Origin: Pseudomonas sp. NFIX28
GTDB lineage: Bacteria; Pseudomonadota; Gammaproteobacteria; Pseudomonadales; Pseudomonadaceae
DNA length: 64,000 nucleotides
Assembly (NCBI RefSeq): GCF_900107395.1
Contig: NZ_FNPW01000005.1
Coordinates: 275,007-339,006, forward strand
Reading direction: 5' to 3'
Of the stretch, positions 50,158 through 61,393 are shown piece after piece; the stretch's first letter is position 1, and the number at the start of each line of letters is the position of its first letter. Position numbers and translations under genes: made by a program. The notes below the pieces were generated by a model. The model was not told the origin of the DNA. It made no database searches and saw nothing but the letters and a program-made list of their open reading frames with translations.

Positions 50158-50719
50158 TGCCCAGCCTCATCCGTAGCAGGCCGGGTCTGATGGACGGTCA
50201 GCTGAAACACGTTGACCTGGTCGGCATTGTCCGCCCCGGCGGCCTTGACCTCCGTGAGACTTGGCGCGTCGAACCAGGCGGAGGCGTCCAGGTTGCGCAT
50301 CAAGTCCGAAACCCGATGGTTCGACTCGGCCGCCCCGGTGATGGAGAGGGTCTGGCCGCTCATCCTGACATCGGTGAAGTACACCCCGTCCGGCAGGGTG
50401 CGGGCCAACTGGTCGAACACCCGCGCGCTGGTAGAACGATTGCCTTGCAGGTCCTGGATGATCTTCATCCGCTCCACCAACTGCTCGCGATGCAGCTTCA
50501 ACTCGCCGATCTTGGCGATCCGCTGATCGAGCAAGGTGATCTGCGCGCCGACGTGATTGTTGCGCGCCACCTGCCTGTCGATGGCCCGATCGATGACCCG
50601 GTCACCCGCGAACACCGCCCCCAGGGCTATCGCCGCAGCCGCGGCCAGGGCCAGGAAAAACTGGCGGCGCCGCTGTTCACGCCGCGCTTCGCGCCAGGGA
50701 AGAAGATTGATCCGCGCCA

Positions 50720-50720
<1 letters not shown>
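50154..50720 (-). CDS. pilN: type IV pilus assembly protein PilN
   Basis: A protein of 188 residues starting with the highly conserved cytoplasmic ARINLLPWREARREQR, which inserts into the PilM cleft. A TM follows at about 22-42 and then a coiled coil and ferredoxin-like domain. It joins cytoplasmic PilM to the PilO/PilP periplasmic parts. The ATG overlaps the pilM stop. Confidence 0.96.
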
Positions 50721-51799
<1,079 letters not shown>

Positions 51800-51880
51800 T
51801 TACGGACTCTGGAATGTCCATTGCGTTCAATCACGACGTCTTGACAGACGGGCAAATGACGCCTCCTACGGAAAAATGCT

Positions 51881-51886
51881 TATAAT
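51881..51886 (+). promoter_or_regulatory. candidate -10 element upstream of ponA
   Basis: A perfect TATAAT lies 100 nt before the ponA start in the pilM-ponA divergent region (51773-51985). A good -35 at 17 nt is lacking: TTGACA at 51841 is 34 nt away, and ATGACG at 51856 gives a 19-nt spacer. The rest of the region shows no other signal. Confidence 0.4.
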
Positions 51887-51985
51887 GCCCAGCGTTTTTT
51901 CCGCGATTTATCTGCTGCGTGAGCCGATTCCTGACTGTGAATACCTGACGCCTAATTCATTCCTTTCTCTGGAAATCCAAAAGCC

Positions 51986-54424
51986 TTGATTCGTCTGCTG
52001 AAGTTTTTCGGGTGGTCCATCGTCGCTGTGTTCTGCGGGCTGCTCCTCGCTCTCTCCGGCGCGTTTCTCTATCTTAGCCCTGGGTTACCGTCGGTAGAGG
52101 CGCTCAGAAGTATCCAGTTGCAGATTCCCCTGCGGGTGTACAGCAGCGACGGCAAGTTGATCGCAGAATTCGGCGAAATGCGCCGCACTCCCATCCGTTT
52201 CGCCGACATTCCCCCCAACTTCATTAATGCGTTACTAAGTGCTGAAGACGACAATTTCGCCAACCATTACGGCGTCGATCCCAGCAGCCTGATGCGGGCC
52301 GCGACCCAGCTGATCAAAAGCGGACACATCCAGTCCGGCGGCAGCACCATCACCATGCAGGTGGCGAAGAACTTCTTCCTGAGCAGCGAACGCAGTTTCT
52401 CGCGCAAGACCACCGAGATCCTCCTGGCCCTGCAAATCGAGCGCCAACTGACCAAGGACGAGATCCTCGAGCTGTACGTCAACAAGATCTACCTGGGTAA
52501 CCGCGCCTACGGCATCGAGGCTGCGGCGCAGGTCTACTACGGCAAGTCGATCCGCGATGTCAGCCTGGCGCAGATGGCCATGATCGCCGGCCTGCCCAAG
52601 GCACCGTCGCGCTTCAACCCGCTGGCCAACCCGGCGCGCAGCAAGGAGCGCCGCGACTGGATCCTCGGGCGCATGTACAAGCTCGGCAAGATCAGCGAGG
52701 CGGACTACACCGCCGCTATCAACGAGCCGCTGAACGCCAGCTATCACGTACCGACGCCGGAAGTGAACGCACCGTACATCGCCGAAATGGCCCGCGCCGA
52801 GATGGTCGGCCGCTACGGCAGCGACGCCTACACCGAAGGTTTCCGCGTGACCACCACGGTACCGAGCGACCTGCAGGAACTGGCCAACACCGCCGTCCAT
52901 GAAGGCCTGATCACCTACGACCAACGCCATGGCTATCGCGGCCCGGAATCGCGCCTGCCCGGCAAGACCCACGCCGCCTGGGCCCAAGAGCTGACCAAGC
53001 AACGCAGCATCAGCGGCCTGGAGCCGGCGATCGTCACCCAGGTCGACAAGAATGGCCTGCAAGTCCTGACCCGCACCGGCGAAGAGCACGTGAGCTGGGA
53101 CAGCATGAAATGGGCGCGGCCGTTCCTGAACACCAACAGCATGGGCGCCGCACCCAAGCAGCCGAGCGATGTCGCGCAGGTCGGCGACCTGATTCGCGTG
53201 CAGCGCCAGGCGGACAATTCGCTCAAGTTCCGCCAGGTCCCGGTCGTTCAGGGTGCGCTGGTGTCCCTCGATCCGCAAAACGGCGCCATTCGTTCGCTGG
53301 TGGGCGGCTTCGCCTTCGAGCAAAGCAACTACAACCGGGCGCTGCAGGCCAAGCGCCAACCCGGTTCCAGTTTCAAGCCGTTCGTCTATAGCGCCGCGCT
53401 GGACAATGGCTACACCGCCGCCAGCCTGGTGAACGATGCGCCGATCGTGTTCGTCGACGAATACCTGGACAAGGTCTGGCGTCCGAAAAACGACACCAAT
53501 ACCTTCCTCGGTCCAATCCGCATGCGCGAGGCGCTGTACAAGTCGCGCAACCTGGTTTCGATCCGCCTCCTGCAAAGCCTGGGCGTGGATCGCACCATCG
53601 ACTACATCAGCAAGTTCGGCTTCAACAAACAGGACCTGCCGCGCAACCTGTCGCTGGCCCTGGGCACCGCGACCCTGACACCGATGGAAATCGCCACCGG
53701 CTGGAGCGTATTCGCCAACGGCGGCTACAAGGTCACGCCGTACATCATCGACAAGATCGAAAGCCGCAACGGCGAAACCCTGTTTACCGCCAACCCGCCG
53801 AGCGTACCGACCGGCGATATCGCCAGCAGCGGAATCGCCGCACCGGAGCCGCAGAGTTTCACGGTGAGCAACGTCCCTGGCGAGACCCCGAGTCAGGCGC
53901 CTGTGCAGGCGCCCGCGGTGGCCGAGCGCATCATCGACGGTCGCACCACCTACATCCTCAACAGCATGCTGGAAGACGTGATCAAGCTCGGTACCGGGCG
54001 TCGCGCCCTGGCCCTGGGCCGCACCGACCTGGCCGGCAAGACCGGGACCACCAACGAATCCAAGGACGCCTGGTTCTCCGGCTACAACGCCGATTACGTG
54101 ACCACGGTCTGGACCGGTTTCGACCAGCCGGAAAGCCTCGGCCGTCGCGAGTACGGCGGCACCGTGGCCCTGCCAATCTGGATGAACTACATGGGCGCCG
54201 CCCTCAAGGACAAGCCGGCCCACACCCAGCCCGAGCCGGAAGGCATTCTCAGCCTGCGGGTCGACCCGGTCAGCGGCCGCGCCGCGACACCGGGCACGCC
54301 AAACGCCTATTTCGAACTGTTCAAGAGCGAAGACACACCGCCGTCGGTCAACGAACTGGGCAATGGCTACGCCCCTGGCAGCCCGCTGCCGGCAGACGAG
54401 GCAGCGCCGATCGACCTGTTCTGA
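51986..54424 (+). CDS. ponA: penicillin-binding protein 1A (class A, bifunctional)
   Basis: An inner-membrane murein synthase of 812 residues. A short cytoplasmic end and TM (about 9-31) are followed by the glycosyltransferase domain with the catalytic Glu in LLSAEDDNF (about residue 86), EILLALQIERQLTKDEILEL and KIYLGNRAYGIEAAAQ. An OB/ODD insert comes next, then the transpeptidase domain with SxxK (Ser461-Lys464), SRN in YKSRNLVSI and KTG near 684. The start is TTG at 51986 with a weak GGA upstream, but the encoded MIRLLKFFGWSIV is a convincing N-terminus. It is divergent from the pil genes. Confidence 0.95.
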   Translation: MIRLLKFFGWSIVAVFCGLLLALSGAFLYLSPGLPSVEALRSIQLQIPLRVYSSDGKLIAEFGEMRRTPIRFADIPPNFINALLSAEDDNFANHYGVDPSSLMRAATQLIKSGHIQSGGSTITMQVAKNFFLSSERSFSRKTTEILLALQIERQLTKDEILELYVNKIYLGNRAYGIEAAAQVYYGKSIRDVSLAQMAMIAGLPKAPSRFNPLANPARSKERRDWILGRMYKLGKISEADYTAAINEPLNASYHVPTPEVNAPYIAEMARAEMVGRYGSDAYTEGFRVTTTVPSDLQELANTAVHEGLITYDQRHGYRGPESRLPGKTHAAWAQELTKQRSISGLEPAIVTQVDKNGLQVLTRTGEEHVSWDSMKWARPFLNTNSMGAAPKQPSDVAQVGDLIRVQRQADNSLKFRQVPVVQGALVSLDPQNGAIRSLVGGFAFEQSNYNRALQAKRQPGSSFKPFVYSAALDNGYTAASLVNDAPIVFVDEYLDKVWRPKNDTNTFLGPIRMREALYKSRNLVSIRLLQSLGVDRTIDYISKFGFNKQDLPRNLSLALGTATLTPMEIATGWSVFANGGYKVTPYIIDKIESRNGETLFTANPPSVPTGDIASSGIAAPEPQSFTVSNVPGETPSQAPVQAPAVAERIIDGRTTYILNSMLEDVIKLGTGRRALALGRTDLAGKTGTTNESKDAWFSGYNADYVTTVWTGFDQPESLGRREYGGTVALPIWMNYMGAALKDKPAHTQPEPEGILSLRVDPVSGRAATPGTPNAYFELFKSEDTPPSVNELGNGYAPGSPLPADEAAPIDLF

Positions 54425-54521
54425 TCGCGCGCCAGCGCAGCCAGGCCCCGCGCCCCGTACCGCAGCGAGGCTTGCCTGCAACGGGGCCGCTCCAGGCCAC
54501 GCAACCCAAAGCAACAGCCAC

Positions 54522-54557
54522 AAAAAAGCCCCGACTCTCGCGAGCCGGGGCTTTTTT
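54522..54557. terminator. bidirectional terminator between ponA and malic enzyme gene
   Basis: GCCCCG (54528-54533), CTC-TCGC-GAG and CGGGGC (54546-54551) form a long stem flanked by AAAAAA and TTTTTT, so it terminates both convergent genes. A decayed family B REP-like stretch lies just before it, at about 54464-54487. Confidence 0.92.
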
Positions 54558-54575
54558 GTTCAACGCGTCTGCGGC

Positions 54576-55844
54576 TTAGCCGTTGAACACGTCATCCACG
54601 CTTTTCAGCGGGTAGTTCTTCGGATACGGCAGGGTCGCCACACCAGTCTCGATCGCGGCCTTGGCCACGGCATCGGAAACCACGGTGATCAGACGGGCAT
54701 CCATCGGCTTCGGAATGATGTACTCACGGCCGAATTCCAGCGCGTCGACGCCGTAGGCTGCGCAGACTTCCTTCGGCACTGGCAGCTTGGCCAGGTCTTT
54801 CAGGGCGTTGGCCGCAGCGATCTTCATTTCTTCGTTGATGCGCTTGGCGCGAACGTCCAGGGCACCACGGAAGATGAACGGGAAGCCCAGCACGTTGTTG
54901 ACCTGGTTCGGGTAGTCCGAACGGCCAGTGGCCATGATCACATCGCTGCGAGTGGCGTGTGCCAGTTCCGGGGCGATTTCCGGATCAGGGTTCGAGCAAG
55001 CGAACACGATCGGGTTGGCAGCCATGGAGCTCAGGCCTTCGGCGCTAAGCAGGTTCGGGCCGGACAGGCCGACGAACACGTCCGCGCCTTTCAGGGCGTC
55101 GGCCAGGGTGCGCTTGTCGGTAGCGTGGGCGAAGACCGCCTTGTACTGGTTCAGGTCGTCGCGCTCGGAATGGATCACGCCGGTACGGTCGACCATGAAG
55201 ATGTTTTCGATGCGCGCGCCCATGCTCACCAGCAGCTTCATGCAGGAGATAGCGGCGGCGCCGGCGCCCAGGCAGACGATCTTCGCGTCCGACAGGGTTT
55301 TGCCAGCGATTTCCAGGGCGTTGATCATGCCGGCTGCGGTAACGATAGCGGTGCCGTGCTGGTCATCGTGGAATACCGGAATATCGCACTGTTCGATCAG
55401 GGCGCGCTCGATCTCGAAGCACTCAGGCGCCTTGATGTCTTCCAGGTTGATGCCACCGAAGGTGATGGAGATGCGCTTGACGGTGTCGATGAAGGCTTGC
55501 GGGCTTTCGGAATCGACTTCGATGTCGAATACGTCGATGCCGGCGAAGCGCTTGAACAGCACGCCCTTGCCTTCCATTACTGGCTTGGAAGCGAGTGGGC
55601 CGAGGTTACCCAGGCCGAGAATCGCGGTGCCATCGGAAATGACTGCAACCAGGTTGCCCTTGCCGGTGTACTTGTAGGCCAGCTCAGGATCGCGGGCGAT
55701 TTCGCGTACTGGTTCGGCTACGCCGGGGCTGTAGGCCAGCGACAGGTCGCGGGCGGTAGCGGTGGCCTTGGTGAGCTCGACACTCAGTTTCCCTGGACGG
55801 GGATTGGCGTGATATTCGAGAGCGGCAGTTTTCAAATCAGACAT
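54576..55844 (-). CDS. malic enzyme (short form, malate to pyruvate and CO2)
   Basis: An enzyme of 422 residues with the LAYSPGVAEPVREIA catalytic Tyr region, metal-binding residues in FHDDQHGTAIV and the dinucleotide fold VCLGAGAAAISCMKLL. It lacks the C-terminal phosphotransacetylase domain of MaeB-type enzymes of about 760 residues, so it is the compact form; the Ala-rich fold motif does not settle NAD against NADP use. The ATG at 55844 (MSDLKTAALEYH) is the family start; the upstream extension to 55964 is unlike it. It ends in a bidirectional terminator shared with ponA. Confidence 0.93.
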   Translation of the reverse strand: MSDLKTAALEYHANPRPGKLSVELTKATATARDLSLAYSPGVAEPVREIARDPELAYKYTGKGNLVAVISDGTAILGLGNLGPLASKPVMEGKGVLFKRFAGIDVFDIEVDSESPQAFIDTVKRISITFGGINLEDIKAPECFEIERALIEQCDIPVFHDDQHGTAIVTAAGMINALEIAGKTLSDAKIVCLGAGAAAISCMKLLVSMGARIENIFMVDRTGVIHSERDDLNQYKAVFAHATDKRTLADALKGADVFVGLSGPNLLSAEGLSSMAANPIVFACSNPDPEIAPELAHATRSDVIMATGRSDYPNQVNNVLGFPFIFRGALDVRAKRINEEMKIAAANALKDLAKLPVPKEVCAAYGVDALEFGREYIIPKPMDARLITVVSDAVAKAAIETGVATLPYPKNYPLKSVDDVFNG

Positions 55845-56028
55845 GTGGGCATTCCGCTTTTTACTGTTGGACAGACGGACCGCCGAGGATACGCGTGTCG
55901 CAAAGTCCCCACAAGACTGACCAGTCACCCCTGTCAAGGCCCGCAGGCTACGACTTTGGGCCAAGAGCCACGGAACACAAGGGGTAGACTGTTCACAATC
56001 AGAATAAAAAATGTCTACAATTTTTTAT

Positions 56029-56811
56029 TTATTGAACCAGTTGGAACATTCCCGGATGGGTCAGCGGCAACATCCAGCGCGCCTGACCCGCCTGCAAACC
56101 AGCGTTGCGCGAGCGGTCGAGCACCCAGCCGCGCGCCTCGATCTGCCGCCCCTGCAGGCGGTCCAGCGGCACGGCAGTGAATTGTCCAAGCAGATTGGGT
56201 GCAATGCGCAATACAACCGAATCCTGCAATTCGATCCAGACACCGCCTCGATTACGTTGCACCTTGCTCACCCGGCCACTGAGCAGGGCAAAGCCGGATG
56301 CCTTGATCTGCTCCGCTTTCAGTACAGAGGATTTACGCCACAGCCCTAGCCGGGCCTGGCGCGCGCTGCGCTCGGCGGCTTGCTGGCAGTTGAACAAATC
56401 GACGTTCGGCGCTATCGCCACCTGGTATCCCAGCCCTTCGGCAAGCAGCTGCGCTTCAAGATTGGCGCCATCGGCACCATAGACATGGGCAAGGGTTCGC
56501 CCATAACGGTCTTTGCTTTCCCGTCCGGGGAGCAAGCCGACCCGGCCGTTGCTGGCCGCAACCAATGCCTGCAGGCGCTGGCGGGCGGCAACTGCGAAGG
56601 GTTCGTCGGTGCGGCCTTTCTTGCCCAGCTCCGGCGCATTGAGGCCGATCATGCGCACGCTGCGGCCATCGGCAAGGCGCAAGGTGTCGCCATCGACCAC
56701 TCGCTGGACCTGCGCGGACGCCAACCCGCCCGGCGTCGGGCAGAACGCCTGGGCGCTGGAGAGCCAAATCGCGGACACAAAAAAGGCGCCCGCAAGGGAC
56801 GCCTTTTTCAC
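56029..56811 (-). CDS. secreted thermonuclease-family (SNase-like) protein
   Basis: A protein of 260 residues with a signal peptide (about 1-23, ending SSAQAFC). A staphylococcal-nuclease OB fold has VQRVVDGDTLRL, VRMIGLNAPELG and DRYGRTLAHVY, which retain the Asp, Glu and Arg catalytic pattern. A C-terminal region of about 100 residues is of unknown role. The start is a GTG at 56811 with no clear ribosome-binding site, and the first 11 codons coincide with a terminator-like hairpin behind rpmE. It probably degrades nucleic acid in the periplasm or outside the cell. Confidence 0.85.
   Translation of the reverse strand: MKKASLAGAFFVSAIWLSSAQAFCPTPGGLASAQVQRVVDGDTLRLADGRSVRMIGLNAPELGKKGRTDEPFAVAARQRLQALVAASNGRVGLLPGRESKDRYGRTLAHVYGADGANLEAQLLAEGLGYQVAIAPNVDLFNCQQAAERSARQARLGLWRKSSVLKAEQIKASGFALLSGRVSKVQRNRGGVWIELQDSVVLRIAPNLLGQFTAVPLDRLQGRQIEARGWVLDRSRNAGLQAGQARWMLPLTHPGMFQLVQ
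56781..56806 (-). terminator. terminator-like hairpin of rpmE overlapping the nuclease start
   Basis: On the minus strand GGCGTCCC-TTGC-GGGCGCC runs into TTTTTT, about 47 nt after the rpmE stop. It lies inside codons 4-11 of the nuclease gene. The stem has one bulge or mismatch. Confidence 0.65.
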
Positions 56812-56852
56812 CAGCGTGGAAAAGCCGAGGTAGCTTTCCAGACCGATCAGCC

Positions 56853-57071
56853 TTAGGCCTTTTTCGCGCCGAAAGCACCGAAACGATCGGCGAACTTCTG
56901 AACGCGGCCGCCGGTATCCAGAGTCTTCTGCTTACCGGTGTAGAACGGGTGGCATTCGTTGCAAACGTCGATCGCCAGCGGCTTAGCGTAGGTCGAACGA
57001 GTTTCGAACTTGTTGCCGCAGCTGCAAGTTACGGCAACTGCTGGGTATTCCGGATGGATATCGGCTTTCAT
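56853..57071 (-). CDS. rpmE: 50S ribosomal protein L31
   Basis: A zinc-binding type L31 of 72 residues with Cys pairs in TCSCGNKF and [14 protein letters not shown]. This is the C+ form used when zinc is plentiful, in contrast to the Cys-less ykgM type. A typical sigma-70 promoter lies at 57142-57169, and a hairpin follows that overlaps the downstream nuclease gene. Confidence 0.97.
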   Translation of the reverse strand: MKADIHPEYPAVAVTCSCGNKFETRSTYAKPLAIDVCNECHPFYTGKQKTLDTGGRVQKFADRFGAFGAKKA

Positions 57072-57141
57072 GGTGTTTTCCTCAGGCTAGCGTGCCGCCA
57101 CCCAACACTATTGTTGAATACCGCACGTAATTAGGCCGCGG

Positions 57142-57169
57142 ATTCTACCAGACCTTTGCGATCACGCAA
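57142..57169 (-). promoter_or_regulatory. candidate sigma-70 promoter of rpmE
   Basis: On the minus strand TTGCGT (57169-57164), a 16-nt spacer and TAGAAT (57147-57142) lie 70 nt upstream of the rpmE ATG. Confidence 0.6.
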
Positions 57170-57240
57170 GCTGTCCCTCGCACCGACCGTCTGCTAGGCT
57201 CCGGGCCTTCTTTACCGCCTGTTCAATGAGATTTCCCCGC

Positions 57241-59460
57241 GTGCCCGACGCCATTTTGCGCCTCGCCCTGCCCTCCCCGCTGCGCCGCTTGTTCGACTAC
57301 CGGGCCCCTGCCGGCGTGCGGCGTGCCCAGTTGCATCCCGGCATGCGCCTGCGAGTGCCGTTCGGGCGCAGGGAAATGATCGGCATTCTGGTCGAGGTCG
57401 CGGACAGCAGCGACGTCCCGGCGGACAAACTCAAGCCGGCCCTGGCCCTGCTGGATGCCACCCCTCCGCTGCCGCCGACGTTGTTCAAGCTGTGCCTGTG
57501 GACCGCGCAGTATTACCAGCACAGCCTCGGCGATACCTTGAGCTGGGCGCTGCCTGTGCTGCTGCGCCAGGGCGAACCGGCCGAAGCGCGACAGGAACGC
57601 TTCTGGTCGGCCAGCCCCGGCGCCAGCCTCGACGACCCACGCATCGCCCGCGCCCCGCGCCAGCGCGAAGCCCTGGCGACCCTGGCCCAGCACCCGCACG
57701 GCGTCGCCCACGCCTTGCTGAGCAAGCTGATGCTCAGCAAGGACAGCCTGGACCTGTTGCTGGCCAAGGACCTGGTGCAGGTGGAAGTCCGCCGGCACGC
57801 CCCCGGTGCACGCCATGAACATTGGCTGGCCCAGCCGGAACTGCCGCTCAACAGCGAACAGCGCGCCGCCTATGAGGCCATCCGCTCCGGTTTCGACAGT
57901 TACCACGCCTTCCTGCTGGCTGGGGTCACCGGCAGCGGCAAGACCGAAGTCTATCTGCAGCTGATCCGCGAAACCCTGGAAGCCGGCAAGCAGGCGCTAG
58001 TGCTGATCCCGGAAATCAACCTCGGCCCGCAGACCCTGGCGCGCTTCGAACAACGCTTCAATGCCCGCATCGCCCTGCTGCACTCGGCGGTCAACGACCG
58101 CGAGCGCCTGGACGCCTGGCTGGCGGCCCGCGACGGCGAGGCCGACATTATTATCGGCACCCGCTCGGCGCTGTTCACGCCGATGAAAAACCCCGGGCTG
58201 ATCATCATCGACGAAGAGCACGACGGCTCCTATAAACAGCAGGAAGGCCTGCGCTACCACGCCCGCGACCTGGCCCTGGTCCGCGCACGCCAGGAAAACA
58301 TTCCGATCGTGCTGGGCTCCGCCACGCCGTCGATGGAAAGCCTGCACAATGCTTACACCGGCCGTTACGGCCTGTTGCGCCTGAACGAACGAGCCGGTGG
58401 CGCCAAGCAGCCGCGCTTTTTGCGCCTGGACGTGAAGAGCCGGCCGCTGGACAGCGGCATTTCCGGCCCCATGCAGCAAGCCATCGGCCAGACCCTGGCC
58501 GCAGGGCAGCAGGTGCTGGTATTTCTCAATCGCCGCGGTTTTGCGCCGACCCTGCTGTGCCACGACTGCGGCTGGATGTCCGAATGCGAACGCTGCGACG
58601 CGCGGATGACGGTGCACCAGCGCTACGGCGAGCTGCGCTGCCACCATTGCGGCCACTCCGAACGCGTGCCCCGGCACTGCCCGAAATGCGGCAAGGTCGA
58701 CTTGCGCCCGGTCGGTGCCGGCACCGAGCGCGCCGAAGAGCGGCTGTCGATCCTGTTTCCCGACTACCCGGTCCTGCGGGTCGACCGCGACAGCACTTCG
58801 CGCAAGGATGCGATGAACCAGTTGTTCGCCACCATCCAGAAAGGCCACCCCTGCATCCTGGTCGGCACCCAGATGCTCGCCAAAGGGCACCACTTCCCAC
58901 GGGTGACCCTGGTATCGATCCTCGATGCCGACGGCGGCCTGTTTTCCGGCGACTTCCGCGCCAGCGAACGCATGGCGCAACTGATCGTCCAGGTTGCCGG
59001 CCGGGCCGGGCGGGCCGAAGAGCCGGGCAAGGTGATCATCCAGACCCACCTGGCCGACCATCCGCTGCTGGTGCAACTGACCGAGCAGGGTTACTTCGCC
59101 TTTGCCGAACAAGCCTTGAGCGAACGCCGCACCGCCGGCCTGCCGCCATTCGCCCACCTGGCCCTGCTGCGCGCCGAGGCGCACAAGCCCGGGCAGGCCG
59201 AAGGTTTCCTCGACGAAGCCTGCAGCGAGGCCGAACGCCTGCTGGCAGACATGAACCTGGGCGGTATCGAGCTCCTGGGGCCGGTACCGGCGCCCATGGA
59301 ACGCCGCGCCGGGCGCTATCGCGCGCAACTGTTATTACAGGCCAACGCCCGGGCACCGCTGCACAAGCTGCTGAGCCACTGGTTGCTGGTCCTGGAGCAG
59401 ATGCCCAGCGGGCGCCAGGTTCGCTGGTCGCTGGATGTTGACCCTGTGGACCTGTATTGA
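57241..59460 (+). CDS. priA: primosomal protein N' (replication-restart helicase)
   Basis: A superfamily 2 helicase of 739 residues. The 3'-DNA-binding domain begins PDAILRLALPSPLRRLFDY. Walker A is GVTGSGKTEV (about 228-236) and the DEEH box lies in IIIDEEHD. Eight cysteines in CHDCGWMSECERCDARM and CHHCGHSERVPRHCPKCG bind two zincs. It reloads the replisome at stalled forks. I chose the GTG at 57241, giving 739 residues as I recall for P. aeruginosa PriA; an ATG at 57226 would add five residues. Confidence 0.95.
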   Translation: MPDAILRLALPSPLRRLFDYRAPAGVRRAQLHPGMRLRVPFGRREMIGILVEVADSSDVPADKLKPALALLDATPPLPPTLFKLCLWTAQYYQHSLGDTLSWALPVLLRQGEPAEARQERFWSASPGASLDDPRIARAPRQREALATLAQHPHGVAHALLSKLMLSKDSLDLLLAKDLVQVEVRRHAPGARHEHWLAQPELPLNSEQRAAYEAIRSGFDSYHAFLLAGVTGSGKTEVYLQLIRETLEAGKQALVLIPEINLGPQTLARFEQRFNARIALLHSAVNDRERLDAWLAARDGEADIIIGTRSALFTPMKNPGLIIIDEEHDGSYKQQEGLRYHARDLALVRARQENIPIVLGSATPSMESLHNAYTGRYGLLRLNERAGGAKQPRFLRLDVKSRPLDSGISGPMQQAIGQTLAAGQQVLVFLNRRGFAPTLLCHDCGWMSECERCDARMTVHQRYGELRCHHCGHSERVPRHCPKCGKVDLRPVGAGTERAEERLSILFPDYPVLRVDRDSTSRKDAMNQLFATIQKGHPCILVGTQMLAKGHHFPRVTLVSILDADGGLFSGDFRASERMAQLIVQVAGRAGRAEEPGKVIIQTHLADHPLLVQLTEQGYFAFAEQALSERRTAGLPPFAHLALLRAEAHKPGQAEGFLDEACSEAERLLADMNLGGIELLGPVPAPMERRAGRYRAQLLLQANARAPLHKLLSHWLLVLEQMPSGRQVRWSLDVDPVDLY

Positions 59461-59490
59461 TAGAAAAACCGCCATCTTGGACAGGCACGC

Positions 59491-59534
59491 TTCTGTAGGA
59501 GCGAGCGGGCGGCGATCCGGCTTGCCCGCGATAA
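59491..59534 (+). repeat. REP element (family B variant), single
   Basis: TTCTGTAGGAGCGAG and GCTTGCCCGCGATAAG are separated by a 14-nt insertion (CGGGCGGCGATCCG) not present in the other family B copies. It lies between priA and argS. Confidence 0.75.
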
Positions 59535-59655
59535 GGCCCGAACAGCCACCGCACAGCCGGCTATAGTTGGCAAGCCCGTCTTCGCAACGGATAATGCCCA
59601 GTTTTTCCACCTGCGCATCGAAGCGCCGCCGCGCCAGCGGTTGAAAGAGAAGACC

Positions 59656-61392
59656 ATGAAAGACACCATTCGCCAGCTCATCCAGCAAGCCATCACCCAA
59701 CTCGTCACCGAAGGTGTGTTGCCAGAAGGCCTGACGCCGGCGATCCAGGTAGAAAACTCCCGCGACAAGACCCATGGCGACTTCGCCAGCAACATCGCCA
59801 TGATGCTGGCCAAGCCAGCCGGCATGAAGCCCCGCGACCTGGCGGAAAAAATCATCGCCGCCCTGCCCGCCGACGAGCAGGTCAGCAAGGCCGAGATCGC
59901 CGGCCCGGGCTTTATCAATTTCTTCCAGAACACCCAGGCCCTGGCCACCCGCCTGGACGCCGCCCTGGCCGATGCGCGCCTGGGCGTGCGCAAGGCCGGC
60001 GCGCAGCAGCGCACCGTGGTCGACCTGTCGGCACCGAACCTGGCCAAGGAGATGCACGTCGGCCACCTGCGCTCGACCATCATTGGCGACGGCGTGGCGC
60101 GGGTCCTGGAATTCCTCGGTGACGAAGTGATCCGTCAGAACCATGTGGGCGACTGGGGCACCCAGTTCGGCATGCTGATGGCCTACCTGCAGGAAAACCC
60201 GATTACCAGCGACGAGCTGTCGGACCTGGAGAACTTCTACCGCGCCGCCAAGCAGCGCTTCGACGAATCCGAAGAGTTCGCCGACCGCGCCCGCGGCCTG
60301 GTGGTCAAGCTGCAGGCCGGCGACGCGGATTGCCTGGAGCTGTGGACGAAGTTCAAGGACATTTCCCTGTCCCACTGCCAGAAGATCTACGAACTGCTGA
60401 ACGTCAAGCTGACCATGGCCGACGTGATGGGCGAAAGCGCCTACAACGACGACCTGATCAACGTGGTCAACGACCTCAAGGCCAAGGGCATGCTGGTCGA
60501 GAGCAACGGCGCCCAGTGCGTGTTCCTCGACGAGTTCAAGAACGCCGAAGGCGAGCCGCTGCCGGTGATTATCGTCAAGGCCGATGGCGGCTATCTGTAC
60601 GCCACCACCGACCTGGCGGCCGTGCGCTACCGCAGCGGCAAGCTCAAGGCCGACCGCGCCCTGTATTTCGTCGACCAGCGCCAGGCCCTGCACTTCCAGC
60701 AGGTGTTCGCGGTGGCCCGCAAGGCTGGCTTCGTGACCCATCCGATGGAAATGGAGCACATGGGCTTCGGCACCATGAACGGCGCCGACGGCCGTCCATT
60801 CAAGACTCGCGACGGCGGCACCGTGAAGCTGATCGACCTGCTGACCGAAGCCGAAGAACGCGCCTACAGCCTGGTGAAGGAAAAGAACCCGGAGCTGGCC
60901 GAGGCCGAACTGCGCAACATCGCCAAGGTAGTGGGCATCGACTCGGTGAAATACGCCGACCTGTCCAAGCACCGCACCAGCGACTACAGCTTCAACTTCG
61001 ACCTGATGCTGAACTTCGAAGGCAACACCGCGCCTTACCTGCTCTACGCCTACACCCGCGCCGCCGGCGTGTTCCGCAAGCTGGGCAAGGACTTCAGCGA
61101 AGTACAGGGCCAGATCAGCCTGCAAGCCGCCCAGGAACTGGAGCTGGCGGCCAAGCTGGCGCAGTTCGGCGAAGTGCTGAACAACGTGGCCGACAAGGGC
61201 ACGCCACACATTCTGTGCACCTACCTGTACGACGTGGCCGGGCTGTTCTCCAGCTTCTACGAAAACTGCCCGATCCTCAGTGCCGAATCGCCGACGCAGA
61301 TGCAGAGCCGCTTGCGCCTCACCGAGCTGACCCGTCGTACCCTCAAGCAAGGTCTGGAATTGCTGGGCCTGAAAGTTCTGGAGCAAATGTAA
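59656..61392 (+). CDS. argS: arginyl-tRNA synthetase
   Basis: A class I synthetase of 578 residues. The N-terminal additional domain recognises the tRNA D-loop. The HIGH-like motif HVGHLRST is at about 134-141, and the C-terminal anticodon domain ends in [18 protein letters not shown]. As in most bacterial ArgS, a canonical KMSKS is not evident; FKTRDGG occupies the loop. The ATG at 59656 is preceded by GAGAAG; a TTG at 59641 is less likely. The next gene begins 1 nt after its stop. Confidence 0.96.
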   Translation: MKDTIRQLIQQAITQLVTEGVLPEGLTPAIQVENSRDKTHGDFASNIAMMLAKPAGMKPRDLAEKIIAALPADEQVSKAEIAGPGFINFFQNTQALATRLDAALADARLGVRKAGAQQRTVVDLSAPNLAKEMHVGHLRSTIIGDGVARVLEFLGDEVIRQNHVGDWGTQFGMLMAYLQENPITSDELSDLENFYRAAKQRFDESEEFADRARGLVVKLQAGDADCLELWTKFKDISLSHCQKIYELLNVKLTMADVMGESAYNDDLINVVNDLKAKGMLVESNGAQCVFLDEFKNAEGEPLPVIIVKADGGYLYATTDLAAVRYRSGKLKADRALYFVDQRQALHFQQVFAVARKAGFVTHPMEMEHMGFGTMNGADGRPFKTRDGGTVKLIDLLTEAEERAYSLVKEKNPELAEAELRNIAKVVGIDSVKYADLSKHRTSDYSFNFDLMLNFEGNTAPYLLYAYTRAAGVFRKLGKDFSEVQGQISLQAAQELELAAKLAQFGEVLNNVADKGTPHILCTYLYDVAGLFSSFYENCPILSAESPTQMQSRLRLTELTRRTLKQGLELLGLKVLEQM

Positions 61393-61393
61393 G

